Below, piece after piece: positions 33,888 through 41,567 of a DNA stretch of 64,000 bases. How positions within the stretch are numbered: position 1 is the stretch's first letter; every line of letters begins with the position of its first letter. This stretch comes from Streptomyces apocyni. GTDB lineage: Bacteria; Actinomycetota; Actinomycetes; Streptomycetales; Streptomycetaceae. The DNA lies in contig NZ_WHOM01000076.1 in the NCBI RefSeq assembly GCF_009739465.1, positions 91,511-155,510 on the forward strand, in the 5' to 3' direction. The translations under genes were made by a program, and so were the position numbers. Below the pieces are notes generated by a model. It worked only from the letters and a program-made list of their open reading frames with translations, was not told the origin of the DNA and did not search any database.

Positions 33888-33986
33888 TCGCGTGTCCATG
33901 CGCATACTGGGCCTACCGGAGGCCGAACCCCGGAGCGACAGAGAGCTAAGAGGCAGAGAGAGGCCGGAAAGACGAGGTTGGATTCA

Positions 33987-35660
33987 GTGGGTGGCTCGGT
34001 AGGTGGCGTCGCGTCGGACGACGACGACCGCAAACCGCAGTCGGACGAGGCACACAGCGCCTTCGCTCCGGTGGGCGGCTACGACACGGCGCTCCCGGTC
34101 GAGGCCGAGGAACATCCGACGTCGGAGTTCACCGTTCCGCGGGGCCTGCGGATTCCGCCCGCTCACGAGGACGCGGAGAGCTCGGCCTTCACCCCGCCCC
34201 CCTCCTTCGAAGCTCGCCCACCGGCCCACTTCACGCCCGCCGAGGGCGTCCCCATGATCAAACTGATCAGGGGGGCGCCCTGGCAGGACCAGATGCGTAC
34301 GATGCTGCGCACCCCGGCGGCCGAACGCCCGGCGCCGGAGGCCACGCAGCGGCACGAGGACGAGTCGGGCCCCGCCGTTCCGCGCGTCCTGGACCTGACC
34401 CTGCGTATCGGCGAGCTGCTGCTGGCGGGCGGTGAGGGCGCCGAGGACGTGGAGGCGGCGCTGTTCGCCGTCACCCGCTCGTACGGGCTCGACCGCTGCG
34501 AGCCGAACGTCACCTTCACCGAACTGTCGATCTCGTACCAGCCGTCCCTGGTGGAGGACCCGGTGACGGCCACCAGGACGGTACGCCGCCGGGGCACCGA
34601 CTACACCCGGCTCGCGGCCGTCTACCGCCTGGTCGACGACATCGGCTCCACTCAGGTCGAGGTGTCCCTGGAGGAGGCCTACCGGCGGCTCGCCGAGATA
34701 CGGAGGAACCGCCACCCCTACCCCGGCTGGGCGCTCACCGCGGCCGCGGGACTGCTGGCCGGGGCGGCGGCCACACTGGTCGGCGGTGGTGTGGTGGTGT
34801 TCGTGGCCGCCGCGCTCGGGGCGATGCTCGGCGACCGGCTGGCCTGGCTGGCCGCGGGGCGCGGGATGCCGGAGTTCTACCAGTTCGTGGTGGCGGCGAT
34901 GCCTCCGGCCGCGATGGGCTGTGCGATCAGTCTGCTCGACCTGCCCGGCGTGAAGGCCTCCGCGGTGATCACCGGTGGGCTCTTCGCGCTGATCCCGGGG
35001 CGGGCCCTGGTGGCGGGCGTCCAGGACGGGCTGACCGGCTACTACCTCACGGCCGCCGCCCGGCTGCTCGAAGTCGCCTATCTCATCGTCGGCATCGTCT
35101 GCGGGGTCCTGATCGCGCTCTCCCTGGGCCTGGCGCTCGGCGCGGGGCTGAACCCGGAGACGGCGATCCACAGCCCCAGCCGCCCGCTGATCCAGATCGC
35201 GGCGGCCATGGCGCTGAGCTTCTCCTTCGCCGTACTGCTCCAGCAGGAACGTTCCACCGTGCTCATGGTGACCCTGAACGGCGGGGTCGCCTGGGTCGTG
35301 TTCGGCGCGATGGCCACCGCGGGTCACATGTCGCCGGTGGCCGCGACGGCGGCCGCGGCCGGTCTGGTCGGGCTCTTCGGGCAGCTGCTGTCGCGCTACC
35401 GGTTCGCCTCCGCGCTCCCATACGTGACGGCGGCGATCGGGCCGCTGCTGCCGGGCAGCGCCTTCTACTTCGGCCTTCTGGAGATCGCCCGTAGCGACAT
35501 CCCGCAGGGTCTGTCCTCGCTGTCCAAGGCGGTCACGCTGGCCCTGGCCATCGCCATCGGCGTCAACCTGGGCGGGGAGCTGGCCCGCCTCTTCCTGCGA
35601 CGGCCCGGGGCGGCGAGCCCGGCGGGCCGGAGCGCGGCGAAGCGGACCCGCGGCTTCTGA
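33987..35660 (+). CDS. Threonine/serine exporter family (ThrE) protein
   Basis: 557 aa from GTG 33987 (gagg 9 nt before); TTG 33978 is possible. The N-terminal approx. 130 residues are acidic and disordered. ThrE N-domain: VLDLTLRIGELLLAGGEGAE, DVEAALFAVTRSYGLDRCEP, then about ten membrane helices from residue 245 in two ThrE/ThrE_2 halves. Corynebacterial ThrE exports threonine and serine by proton antiport; substrate here inferred. The last 20 nt, including the stop, are tandemly duplicated. Confidence 0.9.
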   Translation: MGGSVGGVASDDDDRKPQSDEAHSAFAPVGGYDTALPVEAEEHPTSEFTVPRGLRIPPAHEDAESSAFTPPPSFEARPPAHFTPAEGVPMIKLIRGAPWQDQMRTMLRTPAAERPAPEATQRHEDESGPAVPRVLDLTLRIGELLLAGGEGAEDVEAALFAVTRSYGLDRCEPNVTFTELSISYQPSLVEDPVTATRTVRRRGTDYTRLAAVYRLVDDIGSTQVEVSLEEAYRRLAEIRRNRHPYPGWALTAAAGLLAGAAATLVGGGVVVFVAAALGAMLGDRLAWLAAGRGMPEFYQFVVAAMPPAAMGCAISLLDLPGVKASAVITGGLFALIPGRALVAGVQDGLTGYYLTAAARLLEVAYLIVGIVCGVLIALSLGLALGAGLNPETAIHSPSRPLIQIAAAMALSFSFAVLLQQERSTVLMVTLNGGVAWVVFGAMATAGHMSPVAATAAAAGLVGLFGQLLSRYRFASALPYVTAAIGPLLPGSAFYFGLLEIARSDIPQGLSSLSKAVTLALAIAIGVNLGGELARLFLRRPGAASPAGRSAAKRTRGF

Positions 35661-35680
35661 AGCGGACCCGCGGCTTCTGA
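35641..35680. repeat. Perfect 20-nt tandem duplication on the ThrE stop codon
   Basis: agcggacccgcggcttctga occurs at 35641-35660 and 35661-35680; the first copy ends with the gene's TGA. Confidence 0.97.
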
Positions 35681-35887
35681 GGGTGCCTGCCACAGGCCCC
35701 CGGAAGCCGCCGGGCGCATCCCGAGCGCGTCCCTGCTACCGGCATCCCGGCTACAGGCATGCCGACGCGGCGCCTACGATAGTCGCCTGCTGCCCTTCCG
35801 CTGCCGAGCGCCGAGCCTCGCCCCAGAGCCGAAACCCGGCCGAGGGCCGGATCACGGCCAAGAGCCGAAAGTCGAAAACAGGAGATC

Positions 35888-36850
35888 ATGGCGAAGCCAT
35901 CCGGCCACCACGTCTTCAACGCCTTCCGTGGCGCGCTCATCGGCACCGCGGAGGCCGTGCCCGGCGTCAGCGGCGGCACCGTCGCCCTGATCACCGGCGT
36001 GTACGAGAAGCTGATCGGCGGCGCCGGTCATGTCACCAGCGCCCTGCGGCTGGCCGTGAGCGACCTGCCGCGCGGACGCGGCGGCGCCCGGGCCAAGGCC
36101 GAGCTCAGGAACGTCGACTGGAGCGTCCTGGTCCCGCTCCTGGTGGGCATGGCGGCGGCCCTGGTGCTCGCGGCCAAGCTGATCGCCCCCGTGGTCGAGG
36201 AGCACCCGCAGTTCGCGTACGCCACGTTCTTCGGCCTGGTCCTCGCCTCGCTGTGGGTGCCGTACTCCGGCTCGGGGCAGCGCTGGACCGCCGGGAACTA
36301 TGTGCTCTGCCTGGTGTTCGCGGTGGGTGCCTTCACCCTGACCGGGCTGCCGCCCGGCAACATGCCCACCAACCCGGTGGTGGTCGCCCTCTCGGGCTCG
36401 ATCGCCATCTGCGCGCTGGTGCTGCCGGGCATCTCCGGCTCGTTCCTCCTGCTGACCATGGGCCTCTACGAGCCGACGATCGACGCCGTGAACGAGCGCG
36501 ACTTCGGCTATGTCGGGGCCTTCGCGCTGGGCTGTGTGGTGGGGCTCGCGCTCTTCGTGAAGCTGCTGAAGTGGCTCCTTGAGAACTACCACCACATGAC
36601 GCTGGTCGTGATGACCGGCCTGATGGCCGGTTCGCTGCGGGCGCTGTGGCCCTGGCAGGACGACGACCGCAACCTGCTCTCCCCCAGTGGCTCGGTCGGT
36701 CTGACCTTCGGTCTGGTCGCGCTCGGCGCCGCCGTCGTGATCGCCGTACTGGTGTGGGAACACCGCGCGCAGGGCAAGCCCCCGGAGCCGCCCACCACCC
36801 CCAAGCGCGGCCGCCACGCGCGCGTGCCCTCGGGCTCCCGCCAAGACTGA
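35888..36850 (+). CDS. DUF368 (PopT-type) membrane protein, probable polyprenyl-phosphate transporter
   Basis: 320 aa; ATG 35888 follows caggag. About eight membrane helices. The family hallmark GTAEAVPGVSGGTVALITGVYE recurs as a second half motif LPGISGSFLLLTMGLYE, an inverted-repeat architecture. DUF368/PopT proteins have been reported to recycle undecaprenyl phosphate across the membrane for cell-wall synthesis. Basic cytoplasmic tail. 227 bp after the ThrE gene, so probably its own promoter (a tacgat box at about 35775 is possible). Confidence 0.9.
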   Translation: MAKPSGHHVFNAFRGALIGTAEAVPGVSGGTVALITGVYEKLIGGAGHVTSALRLAVSDLPRGRGGARAKAELRNVDWSVLVPLLVGMAAALVLAAKLIAPVVEEHPQFAYATFFGLVLASLWVPYSGSGQRWTAGNYVLCLVFAVGAFTLTGLPPGNMPTNPVVVALSGSIAICALVLPGISGSFLLLTMGLYEPTIDAVNERDFGYVGAFALGCVVGLALFVKLLKWLLENYHHMTLVVMTGLMAGSLRALWPWQDDDRNLLSPSGSVGLTFGLVALGAAVVIAVLVWEHRAQGKPPEPPTTPKRGRHARVPSGSRQD

Positions 36851-36886
36851 CCGTCCTGGGGGCGACCTGACCGTCCTGGGGGCGAC
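36847..36886. repeat. Perfect 20-nt tandem duplication on the DUF368 stop codon
   Basis: ctgaccgtcctgggggcgac at 36847-36866 and 36867-36886; the first copy begins with the gene's TGA (36848-36850). Confidence 0.97.
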
Positions 36887-36892
36887 GCCGCG

Positions 36893-36985
36893 CTACTCGG
36901 CGGGCAGGGCCTCGCGGATCGCCTGGGCGACGCCCGTCGGGTCGTAGCCCTCGGGGACGCCGGGCGTGGCGTCCTCCCGTTCCGT
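36893..36985 (-). pseudogene. Possible 3' remnant of a lost gene
   Basis: The reverse strand reads PGVPEGYDPTGVAQAIREAL then PAE and TAG, which looks like a genuine protein C-terminus with proper Streptomyces codon use. The frame stays open up to a TAA at 37058-37060 but contains no start codon. It lies in the otherwise empty 241-bp gap between DUF368 and tipA. I cannot name the family. Confidence 0.35.
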
Positions 36986-37044
36986 GAGTCGGTCGGTCGG
37001 GCAGGCGGTCGGGCTTCGTACGCGAACGATCGTGGCATGGCCGT

Positions 37045-37085
37045 GCTCCGCACTCGATTACCTGCCAGGTAAGCGAGTGCGGAGC
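37045..37085 (-). terminator. Long hairpin after tipA
   Basis: 12-bp perfect stem gctccgcactcg / cgagtgcggagc, one mismatch, then 6 more base pairs and a 3-nt loop; starts 7 nt after the tipA stop. The centre, ttacctg-c-caggtaa, is itself a perfect 15-bp palindrome and could double as a protein site. Confidence 0.8.
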
Positions 37086-37091
37086 GGCCCG

Positions 37092-37850
37092 TCAGCTGTT
37101 GCGCGCGGCGTTCGCCCGGATCGCGTCGCGCAGGTACGCCGCGAGGCCGGGCCGGATGGACTCGTAGAACGCGGTGAAGCGCTCGTCCGCGACGTACATC
37201 TCGCCGAGGCCGGTGTGGATGTCGTACGAACACGCGTAGTGGTGCCGTGAGATGAAGCCGCGGTGCTCCTCGGCGACGTCCATCGCCTCGGCGGAGTCGG
37301 CCGGGAGGCCCCGGGCGAGCAGGTCGCCCATCCGGGCGTGGATCGCGGCGAACTCGTCGTTGATGCGCTGCCAGTCCTCCTTGGTGTAGCTGGCGGTCCT
37401 GCGCCGCGACTCCTTGTAGGCGTCGGAGTCGCCCCAGCGCTGGGCGGCCTCCTCCGTGTACGCGTCGGGGTCGAAGTCCCCGAAGACCTCGAACTTCTCC
37501 TCGGGTGTGAGGTTGATGCCCATCTTCTGTGCCTCCATGGCGGTTTCGACGGCGGCGGCCATCTCCTGGAGCTTGACGATCCGGGCGGACAGCAGGTCGT
37601 GCTGGCGCCGCAGGTGCTCCCGCGGGTCCGTTTCCGGGTCGTCCAGCAGGGCCGCCACCTCGTCGAGCGGGAATCCGAGCTCCCGGTAGAACAGGATCTG
37701 CTGCAGCCGGTCCAGGTCCCGGTCGTCGTAACGCCGGTGGCCCGCGTGGCTGCGGCCGCTCGGGCTGAGCAGTCCGATCTCGTCGTAGTGGTGCAAAGTG
37801 CGCACCGTGACCCCGGCGAAACCGGCGACCTGTCCTACTGAGTAGCTCAT
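37092..37850 (-). CDS. tipA: MerR-family thiopeptide-type regulator TipAL/TipAS
   Basis: 252 aa. MerR helix-turn-helix (YSVGQVAGFAGVTVRTLHHY, DEIGLLSPSGRSHAGHRRYD), long dimerisation helix, then the TipAS drug-binding domain from Met110 (MGINLTPEEKFEVFGDFDPD). An internal ATG at 37523 with ggagg upstream would give the separate 143-aa TipAS, as in S. lividans. Of the two cysteines in the S. lividans drug pocket, Cys207 is kept (HYACSYDIHTGLGEMYV) but position 214 is Gly. Autoactivated from the promoter at 37902-37932. Known TipAL responds to thiostrepton-like antibiotics. Confidence 0.94.
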   Translation of the reverse strand: MSYSVGQVAGFAGVTVRTLHHYDEIGLLSPSGRSHAGHRRYDDRDLDRLQQILFYRELGFPLDEVAALLDDPETDPREHLRRQHDLLSARIVKLQEMAAAVETAMEAQKMGINLTPEEKFEVFGDFDPDAYTEEAAQRWGDSDAYKESRRRTASYTKEDWQRINDEFAAIHARMGDLLARGLPADSAEAMDVAEEHRGFISRHHYACSYDIHTGLGEMYVADERFTAFYESIRPGLAAYLRDAIRANAARNS

Positions 37851-37901
37851 CGCCCGCTCTCTTCGTGTCGTCGTGTGTTCGTCGTGCTCGGTACGTCACT
37901 G

Positions 37902-37932
37902 AGCCTGATGCCTCACGTCGCGTGAGGTGCAA
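37902..37932 (-). promoter_or_regulatory. tipA: tipA promoter with MerR-type operator
   Basis: On the reverse strand: -35 ttgcac (37932-37927), 19-bp spacer, -10 caggct (37907-37902). Inside the spacer is the inverted repeat cctcacg-3 nt-cgtgagg (37911-37927). Overlong spacers with the activator site between the boxes are typical of MerR promoters, and the ttgcacctcacg block matches the S. lividans tipA promoter as I remember it. Confidence 0.85.
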
Positions 37933-38014
37933 GCCCGGTTTCTCTCGAGCTGCCATGTCGGGTTTGTCCACATACTGTGAACCGCGTGGCATCCAGCACG
38001 GCAAAGGAGCCCCC

Positions 38015-38656
38015 ATGACCACGCCCACGCCCGTGAACGTCGCCGTCATCTACTACTCGTCCACCGGCACCGTGGCCGAGATCGCCAAGGAGCTGGCCGA
38101 GACCGCGGAGCGGTCCGGGGCGGAGGTACGGCTGCGCAGGGTGCAGGAGCTCGCCCCGCAGTCCGCGATCGACTCCAACCCGGCCTGGGCCGCCAACGCG
38201 AAGGCCACCGCCGATATCCCTGAGGCCACACCGGATGACATGGTCTGGGCGGACGCCGTGCTGTTCGGCTCGCCCACCCGGTACGGGAACGTCACCTCGC
38301 AGCTGAAGCAGTACCTCGACACCCTGGGCGGCCTGTGGCAGGAAGGGAAGCTGGCCGACAAGGTCTACAGCGGATTCACCGCGTCGGCCACCCTGCACGG
38401 CGGGCAGGAGTCGACGCTGCTCGCCCTCTACAACACCATGCACCATTTCGGCGGCATCCTGGTCGCCCCCGGCTACACCGACCCCAGCAAGTTCACCGAC
38501 GGCAACCCGTACGGCACCTCGCATGTCTCGGGCGGCGAGGGTGAGCTGGCGGTGGAGGAGACGACCCTGACCGCCGCCAAGGTGCAGGCCGAGCGGGTCG
38601 TCAAGATGACCCGGGCCCTGAAACGGGGACTGGCCGCCGCCGAGGACGAGGACTAG
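38015..38656 (+). CDS. wrbA: NAD(P)H:quinone oxidoreductase, WrbA type
   Basis: 213 aa; ATG 38015 with aaggag upstream. Flavodoxin-like FMN enzyme reducing quinones by two electrons. FMN phosphate loop IYYSSTGTVAEIAKELAE, GSPTRYGNVTSQLKQYLDT, and the WrbA signature FTASATLHGGQESTLLALYN. Divergent from tipA across 164 bp, so TipA may influence it, but no second TipA-like site is apparent next to its start. Confidence 0.95.
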   Translation: MTTPTPVNVAVIYYSSTGTVAEIAKELAETAERSGAEVRLRRVQELAPQSAIDSNPAWAANAKATADIPEATPDDMVWADAVLFGSPTRYGNVTSQLKQYLDTLGGLWQEGKLADKVYSGFTASATLHGGQESTLLALYNTMHHFGGILVAPGYTDPSKFTDGNPYGTSHVSGGEGELAVEETTLTAAKVQAERVVKMTRALKRGLAAAEDED

Positions 38657-38688
38657 CCGCCAGCCGCGCGAGCTGAGGAAGGCCGTAC

Positions 38689-40095
38689 GTGGCAGCACTG
38701 CACCGAGGCGTCGGCGACCCCGACCGCGCGCTCTCCCTCAATCCCTTCGTCGAGGCCGACCCGGCGGCCGGGATGGTCTCCGCCCCGCCCCGGCACCGGC
38801 TGCCGGACGGTCCGCTCGCCCCCTCACTCGCGTATCAGCTGGTCCATGACGAGCTGATGCTCGACGGCAACTCCCGGCTCAACCTGGCCACCTTCGTCAC
38901 CACCTGGATGGAGCCGCAGGCCACGGTCCTGATGGCGGAGTGCCGGGACAAGAACATGATTGACAAGGATGAGTACCCACGCACGGCCGAGTTGGAGCGG
39001 CGCTGTGTGACGATGCTCGCCGACCTGTGGAACGCCCCCGACCCGTCGGCCGCCGTGGGCTGTTCGACCACCGGCTCCAGCGAGGCCTGCATGCTCGCGG
39101 GCATGGCGCTGAAGCGGCGCTGGGCGCGGCGGAACGCCGACCGTTACCCGGCCTCCGCGCGCCCCAACCTGGTGATGGGCGTCAACGTCCAGGTCTGCTG
39201 GGAGAAGTTCTGCGCCTTCTGGGAGGTCGAGGCGCGTCAGGTGCCCATGGAGGGGGAGCGTTTCCATCTCGACCCGGGGGCCGCCGCCGAGCTCTGCGAC
39301 GAGAACACCATCGGCGTGATCGCCGTACTCGGCTCGACCTTCGACGGCTCGTACGAGCCCGTGGCGGAGATCTGCGCGGCTCTCGACGCGCTGGAGGAGC
39401 GCACCGGGCTCGACATCCCCGTGCATGTCGACGGCGCCTCGGGGGCCATGGTCGCCCCCTTCCTCGACGAGGATCTGGTCTGGGACTTCCGGCTGCCGCG
39501 GGTCTCCTCCATCAACACCTCCGGGCACAAGTACGGCCTGGTCTATCCCGGTGTCGGCTGGGCGCTGTGGCGGTCGGCGGCGGAGTTGCCCGACGAACTG
39601 GTCTTCCGCGTGAACTACCTGGGCGGCGACATGCCGACGTTCGCCCTGAACTTCTCCCGGCCCGGAGCCCAGGTGGTCGCCCAGTACTACACGTTTCTGC
39701 GCCTGGGCCGCGCGGGCTTCCGGTCCGTCCAGCAGTCGACGCGGGATGTCGCTCGGGCCCTCGCGGAGCGGATCGACTCCCTTGGCGACTTCGTGCTGCT
39801 CACCCATGGCGATGAGTTGCCGGTCTTCGCCTTCACCATGGCGCCGGATGTGCGGGCGTACGACGTCTTCGACGTGTCCCGGCGGCTGCGCGAGCACGGC
39901 TGGCTGGTGCCCGCGTACACCTTCCCGGCGAACCGGCGGGATCTGTCCGTCCTGCGCGTGGTCTGCCGCAACGGCTTCTCGGCCGACCTCGCGCAGCTGC
40001 TGGTGGACGACCTGCGGCGGCTGCTTCCGGAACTGCGGCGCCAGCCGCACCCGCTGGGTCAGGGCGAGGCGAGGGCGACGGCTTTCCACCACTGA
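38689..40095 (+). CDS. gad: Glutamate decarboxylase
   Basis: 468 aa from GTG 38689 (ribosome site gaggaaggc). PLP enzyme converting glutamate to GABA and CO2. Motifs: the N-terminal LNLATFVTTWMEPQA, GCSTTGSSEACMLAGMALKR, VHVDGASGAMVAPFLD, and the PLP lysine Lys281 in INTSGHKYGLVYPGVGWA. Length and motifs match bacterial GadB. No glutamate/GABA antiporter adjacent, so acid resistance is not implied. 32 bp after wrbA, possibly co-transcribed. Confidence 0.95.
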   Translation: MAALHRGVGDPDRALSLNPFVEADPAAGMVSAPPRHRLPDGPLAPSLAYQLVHDELMLDGNSRLNLATFVTTWMEPQATVLMAECRDKNMIDKDEYPRTAELERRCVTMLADLWNAPDPSAAVGCSTTGSSEACMLAGMALKRRWARRNADRYPASARPNLVMGVNVQVCWEKFCAFWEVEARQVPMEGERFHLDPGAAAELCDENTIGVIAVLGSTFDGSYEPVAEICAALDALEERTGLDIPVHVDGASGAMVAPFLDEDLVWDFRLPRVSSINTSGHKYGLVYPGVGWALWRSAAELPDELVFRVNYLGGDMPTFALNFSRPGAQVVAQYYTFLRLGRAGFRSVQQSTRDVARALAERIDSLGDFVLLTHGDELPVFAFTMAPDVRAYDVFDVSRRLREHGWLVPAYTFPANRRDLSVLRVVCRNGFSADLAQLLVDDLRRLLPELRRQPHPLGQGEARATAFHH

Positions 40096-40096
40096 G

Positions 40097-40130
40097 GGCA
40101 CTGGCACTGTGCTGGCACTGGCACCGTGCT
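40097..40130. repeat. 17-nt tandem duplication just after the glutamate decarboxylase stop
   Basis: ggcactggcactgtgct / ggcactggcaccgtgct (16 of 17 identical), beginning 1 nt after the TGA; a decayed third unit follows. Confidence 0.9.
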
Positions 40131-40146
40131 GACACTGTGCGCGCGC

Positions 40147-40788
40147 CTAGCGCTGATCCTCCGCGTGCGGCACCCCCGTCGCGTACGGATTCTCCTCGCC
40201 CTCGCCCAGTACGCCCACGAACGGCTGCCCCTCACCGGCGAAGGTGTACGCGCCCGACTCGATCCGCTCGACCAGACCCTCGGTCCACTCCGCCCCGGCG
40301 TCCGCCTGGTGCACCCACAGGTTCATGAGCTCGCCGATATGGCCCAGCGACTGGGGCCCCTCCTCGGGCGTGTAGTACTCGGTGACCGAGCGCCGCCACT
40401 CCCTGAAGCCCGCGACCCGCTCGCGGAGCAGCGCGACGGCCTCGTCGCGCGGCAGGTCGACGATCAGGCCGATGCCCGCGGACAGCACGTCCGCCTTCTG
40501 GTCGTACGTGCGCAGTGCCTCGCGCAGCAGCGCGAAATACTCCTCGGTGCCGTGCTCGGTGACCTCGTACTCGGTACGCGGGGGGCCACCGGCCGTGGAG
40601 GGGGCGATCTCGTGCGCCTTCAGCAGGCCCTGCTTCGCCATCTGCTTCAGCGCGTGGTAGATCGACCCGGGCTTGGCGTTGGACCACTCATGGGCGCCCC
40701 AGTACTCCAGGTCGTTGCGCACCTGGTAGCCGTGTGCCTGCCCGTGCTGGCGGATCGCGCCGAGCACCAGAAGCCGGATGGCTGACAT
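40147..40788 (-). CDS. PadR-family transcriptional regulator
   Basis: 213 aa. PadR winged helix: IRLLVLGAIRQHGQAHGYQV, GSIYHALKQMAKQGLLKAHE, PRTEYEVTEHGTEEY, followed by a helical C-terminal dimerisation domain. Likely autoregulated: an imperfect palindrome lies upstream at 40810-40825 (tattcaac tttgacta on the plus strand). Ligand and targets unknown. ATG 40788 with gggagagggag upstream. Confidence 0.92.
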   Translation of the reverse strand: MSAIRLLVLGAIRQHGQAHGYQVRNDLEYWGAHEWSNAKPGSIYHALKQMAKQGLLKAHEIAPSTAGGPPRTEYEVTEHGTEEYFALLREALRTYDQKADVLSAGIGLIVDLPRDEAVALLRERVAGFREWRRSVTEYYTPEEGPQSLGHIGELMNLWVHQADAGAEWTEGLVERIESGAYTFAGEGQPFVGVLGEGEENPYATGVPHAEDQR

Positions 40789-40882
40789 GACCCACTCCCT
40801 CTCCCTTTGTATTCAACTTTGACTAGGCTACCTCCATGGCGGAGAGGACGATGGGCGACCTGTCGTGACTTCTTGTCCAGCC

Positions 40883-41428
40883 CTAGGCGCGGCTCTCGGC
40901 GCTCTGGAGCGCGATCAGTTCGAACGCCGTCTTGCCGTCCAGCGTCTCGCGGATGATGTCGGCGTGGCCCGCGTGCCGGTCCATCTCGCTGATGAGCCGG
41001 AGCATCACCCAGCGCATCGAGACGTTCTCCTTGGGCAGCCACGGGTCGTCCGGCAGCGCGAAGGTGTCGTCCAGACTCGGCACCGTACGAATGAACTCCT
41101 CGGTCTGCTGGGAGACTTTCTCCCACAGGGCCAGTTGCTGCGCGACGGTCTCGTCGCCGACCAGCCGGAAGCACTCGTGCCAGTTCGACTCGTCGCGCGC
41201 CACGGCCGGCTGCTCGCCCCTGGCCCGGGCCATCCAGCCCTGTTCGACCTCGGTCACATGCTTGAGCAGCCCGGCCAGCGAGAGTTCGCTGGCGCTTGGC
41301 GCGGTCGACGCCTGCTCGTCGGTCAGTCCGAGCAGGGAACGGCGGATACCGCCACGCGCCTCGTCGAGAAAGCCCAGCAGGGCGCCGCGCTCGTCACCAG
41401 GGGCTTCGGCGTTGACGTGAGTGACCAT
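40883..41428 (-). CDS. DinB/DUF664 family protein
   Basis: 181 aa, four-helix-bundle DinB superfamily member. Candidate metal-binding histidines: LKHVTEVEQGWMARA, and SEMDRHAGHADIIRETLDG at the C-terminus. Many family members are thiol- or metal-dependent enzymes of unknown substrate. Upstream of the PadR gene on the same strand (94-bp gap). ATG 41428. Confidence 0.88.
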   Translation of the reverse strand: MVTHVNAEAPGDERGALLGFLDEARGGIRRSLLGLTDEQASTAPSASELSLAGLLKHVTEVEQGWMARARGEQPAVARDESNWHECFRLVGDETVAQQLALWEKVSQQTEEFIRTVPSLDDTFALPDDPWLPKENVSMRWVMLRLISEMDRHAGHADIIRETLDGKTAFELIALQSAESRA

Positions 41429-41567
41429 GGAAAGGGCCGCCTTTCGCTGGGGTGGTGCTGTGCTGTTCCTTTGACACCCACCACGCTACGGACCCTTGCG
41501 GTCAGCCCCCGTCCGCAAGGGTCCGCATCAGCCATTCGGACCAACAACTCCCCCAGCCGCTCCCGGG

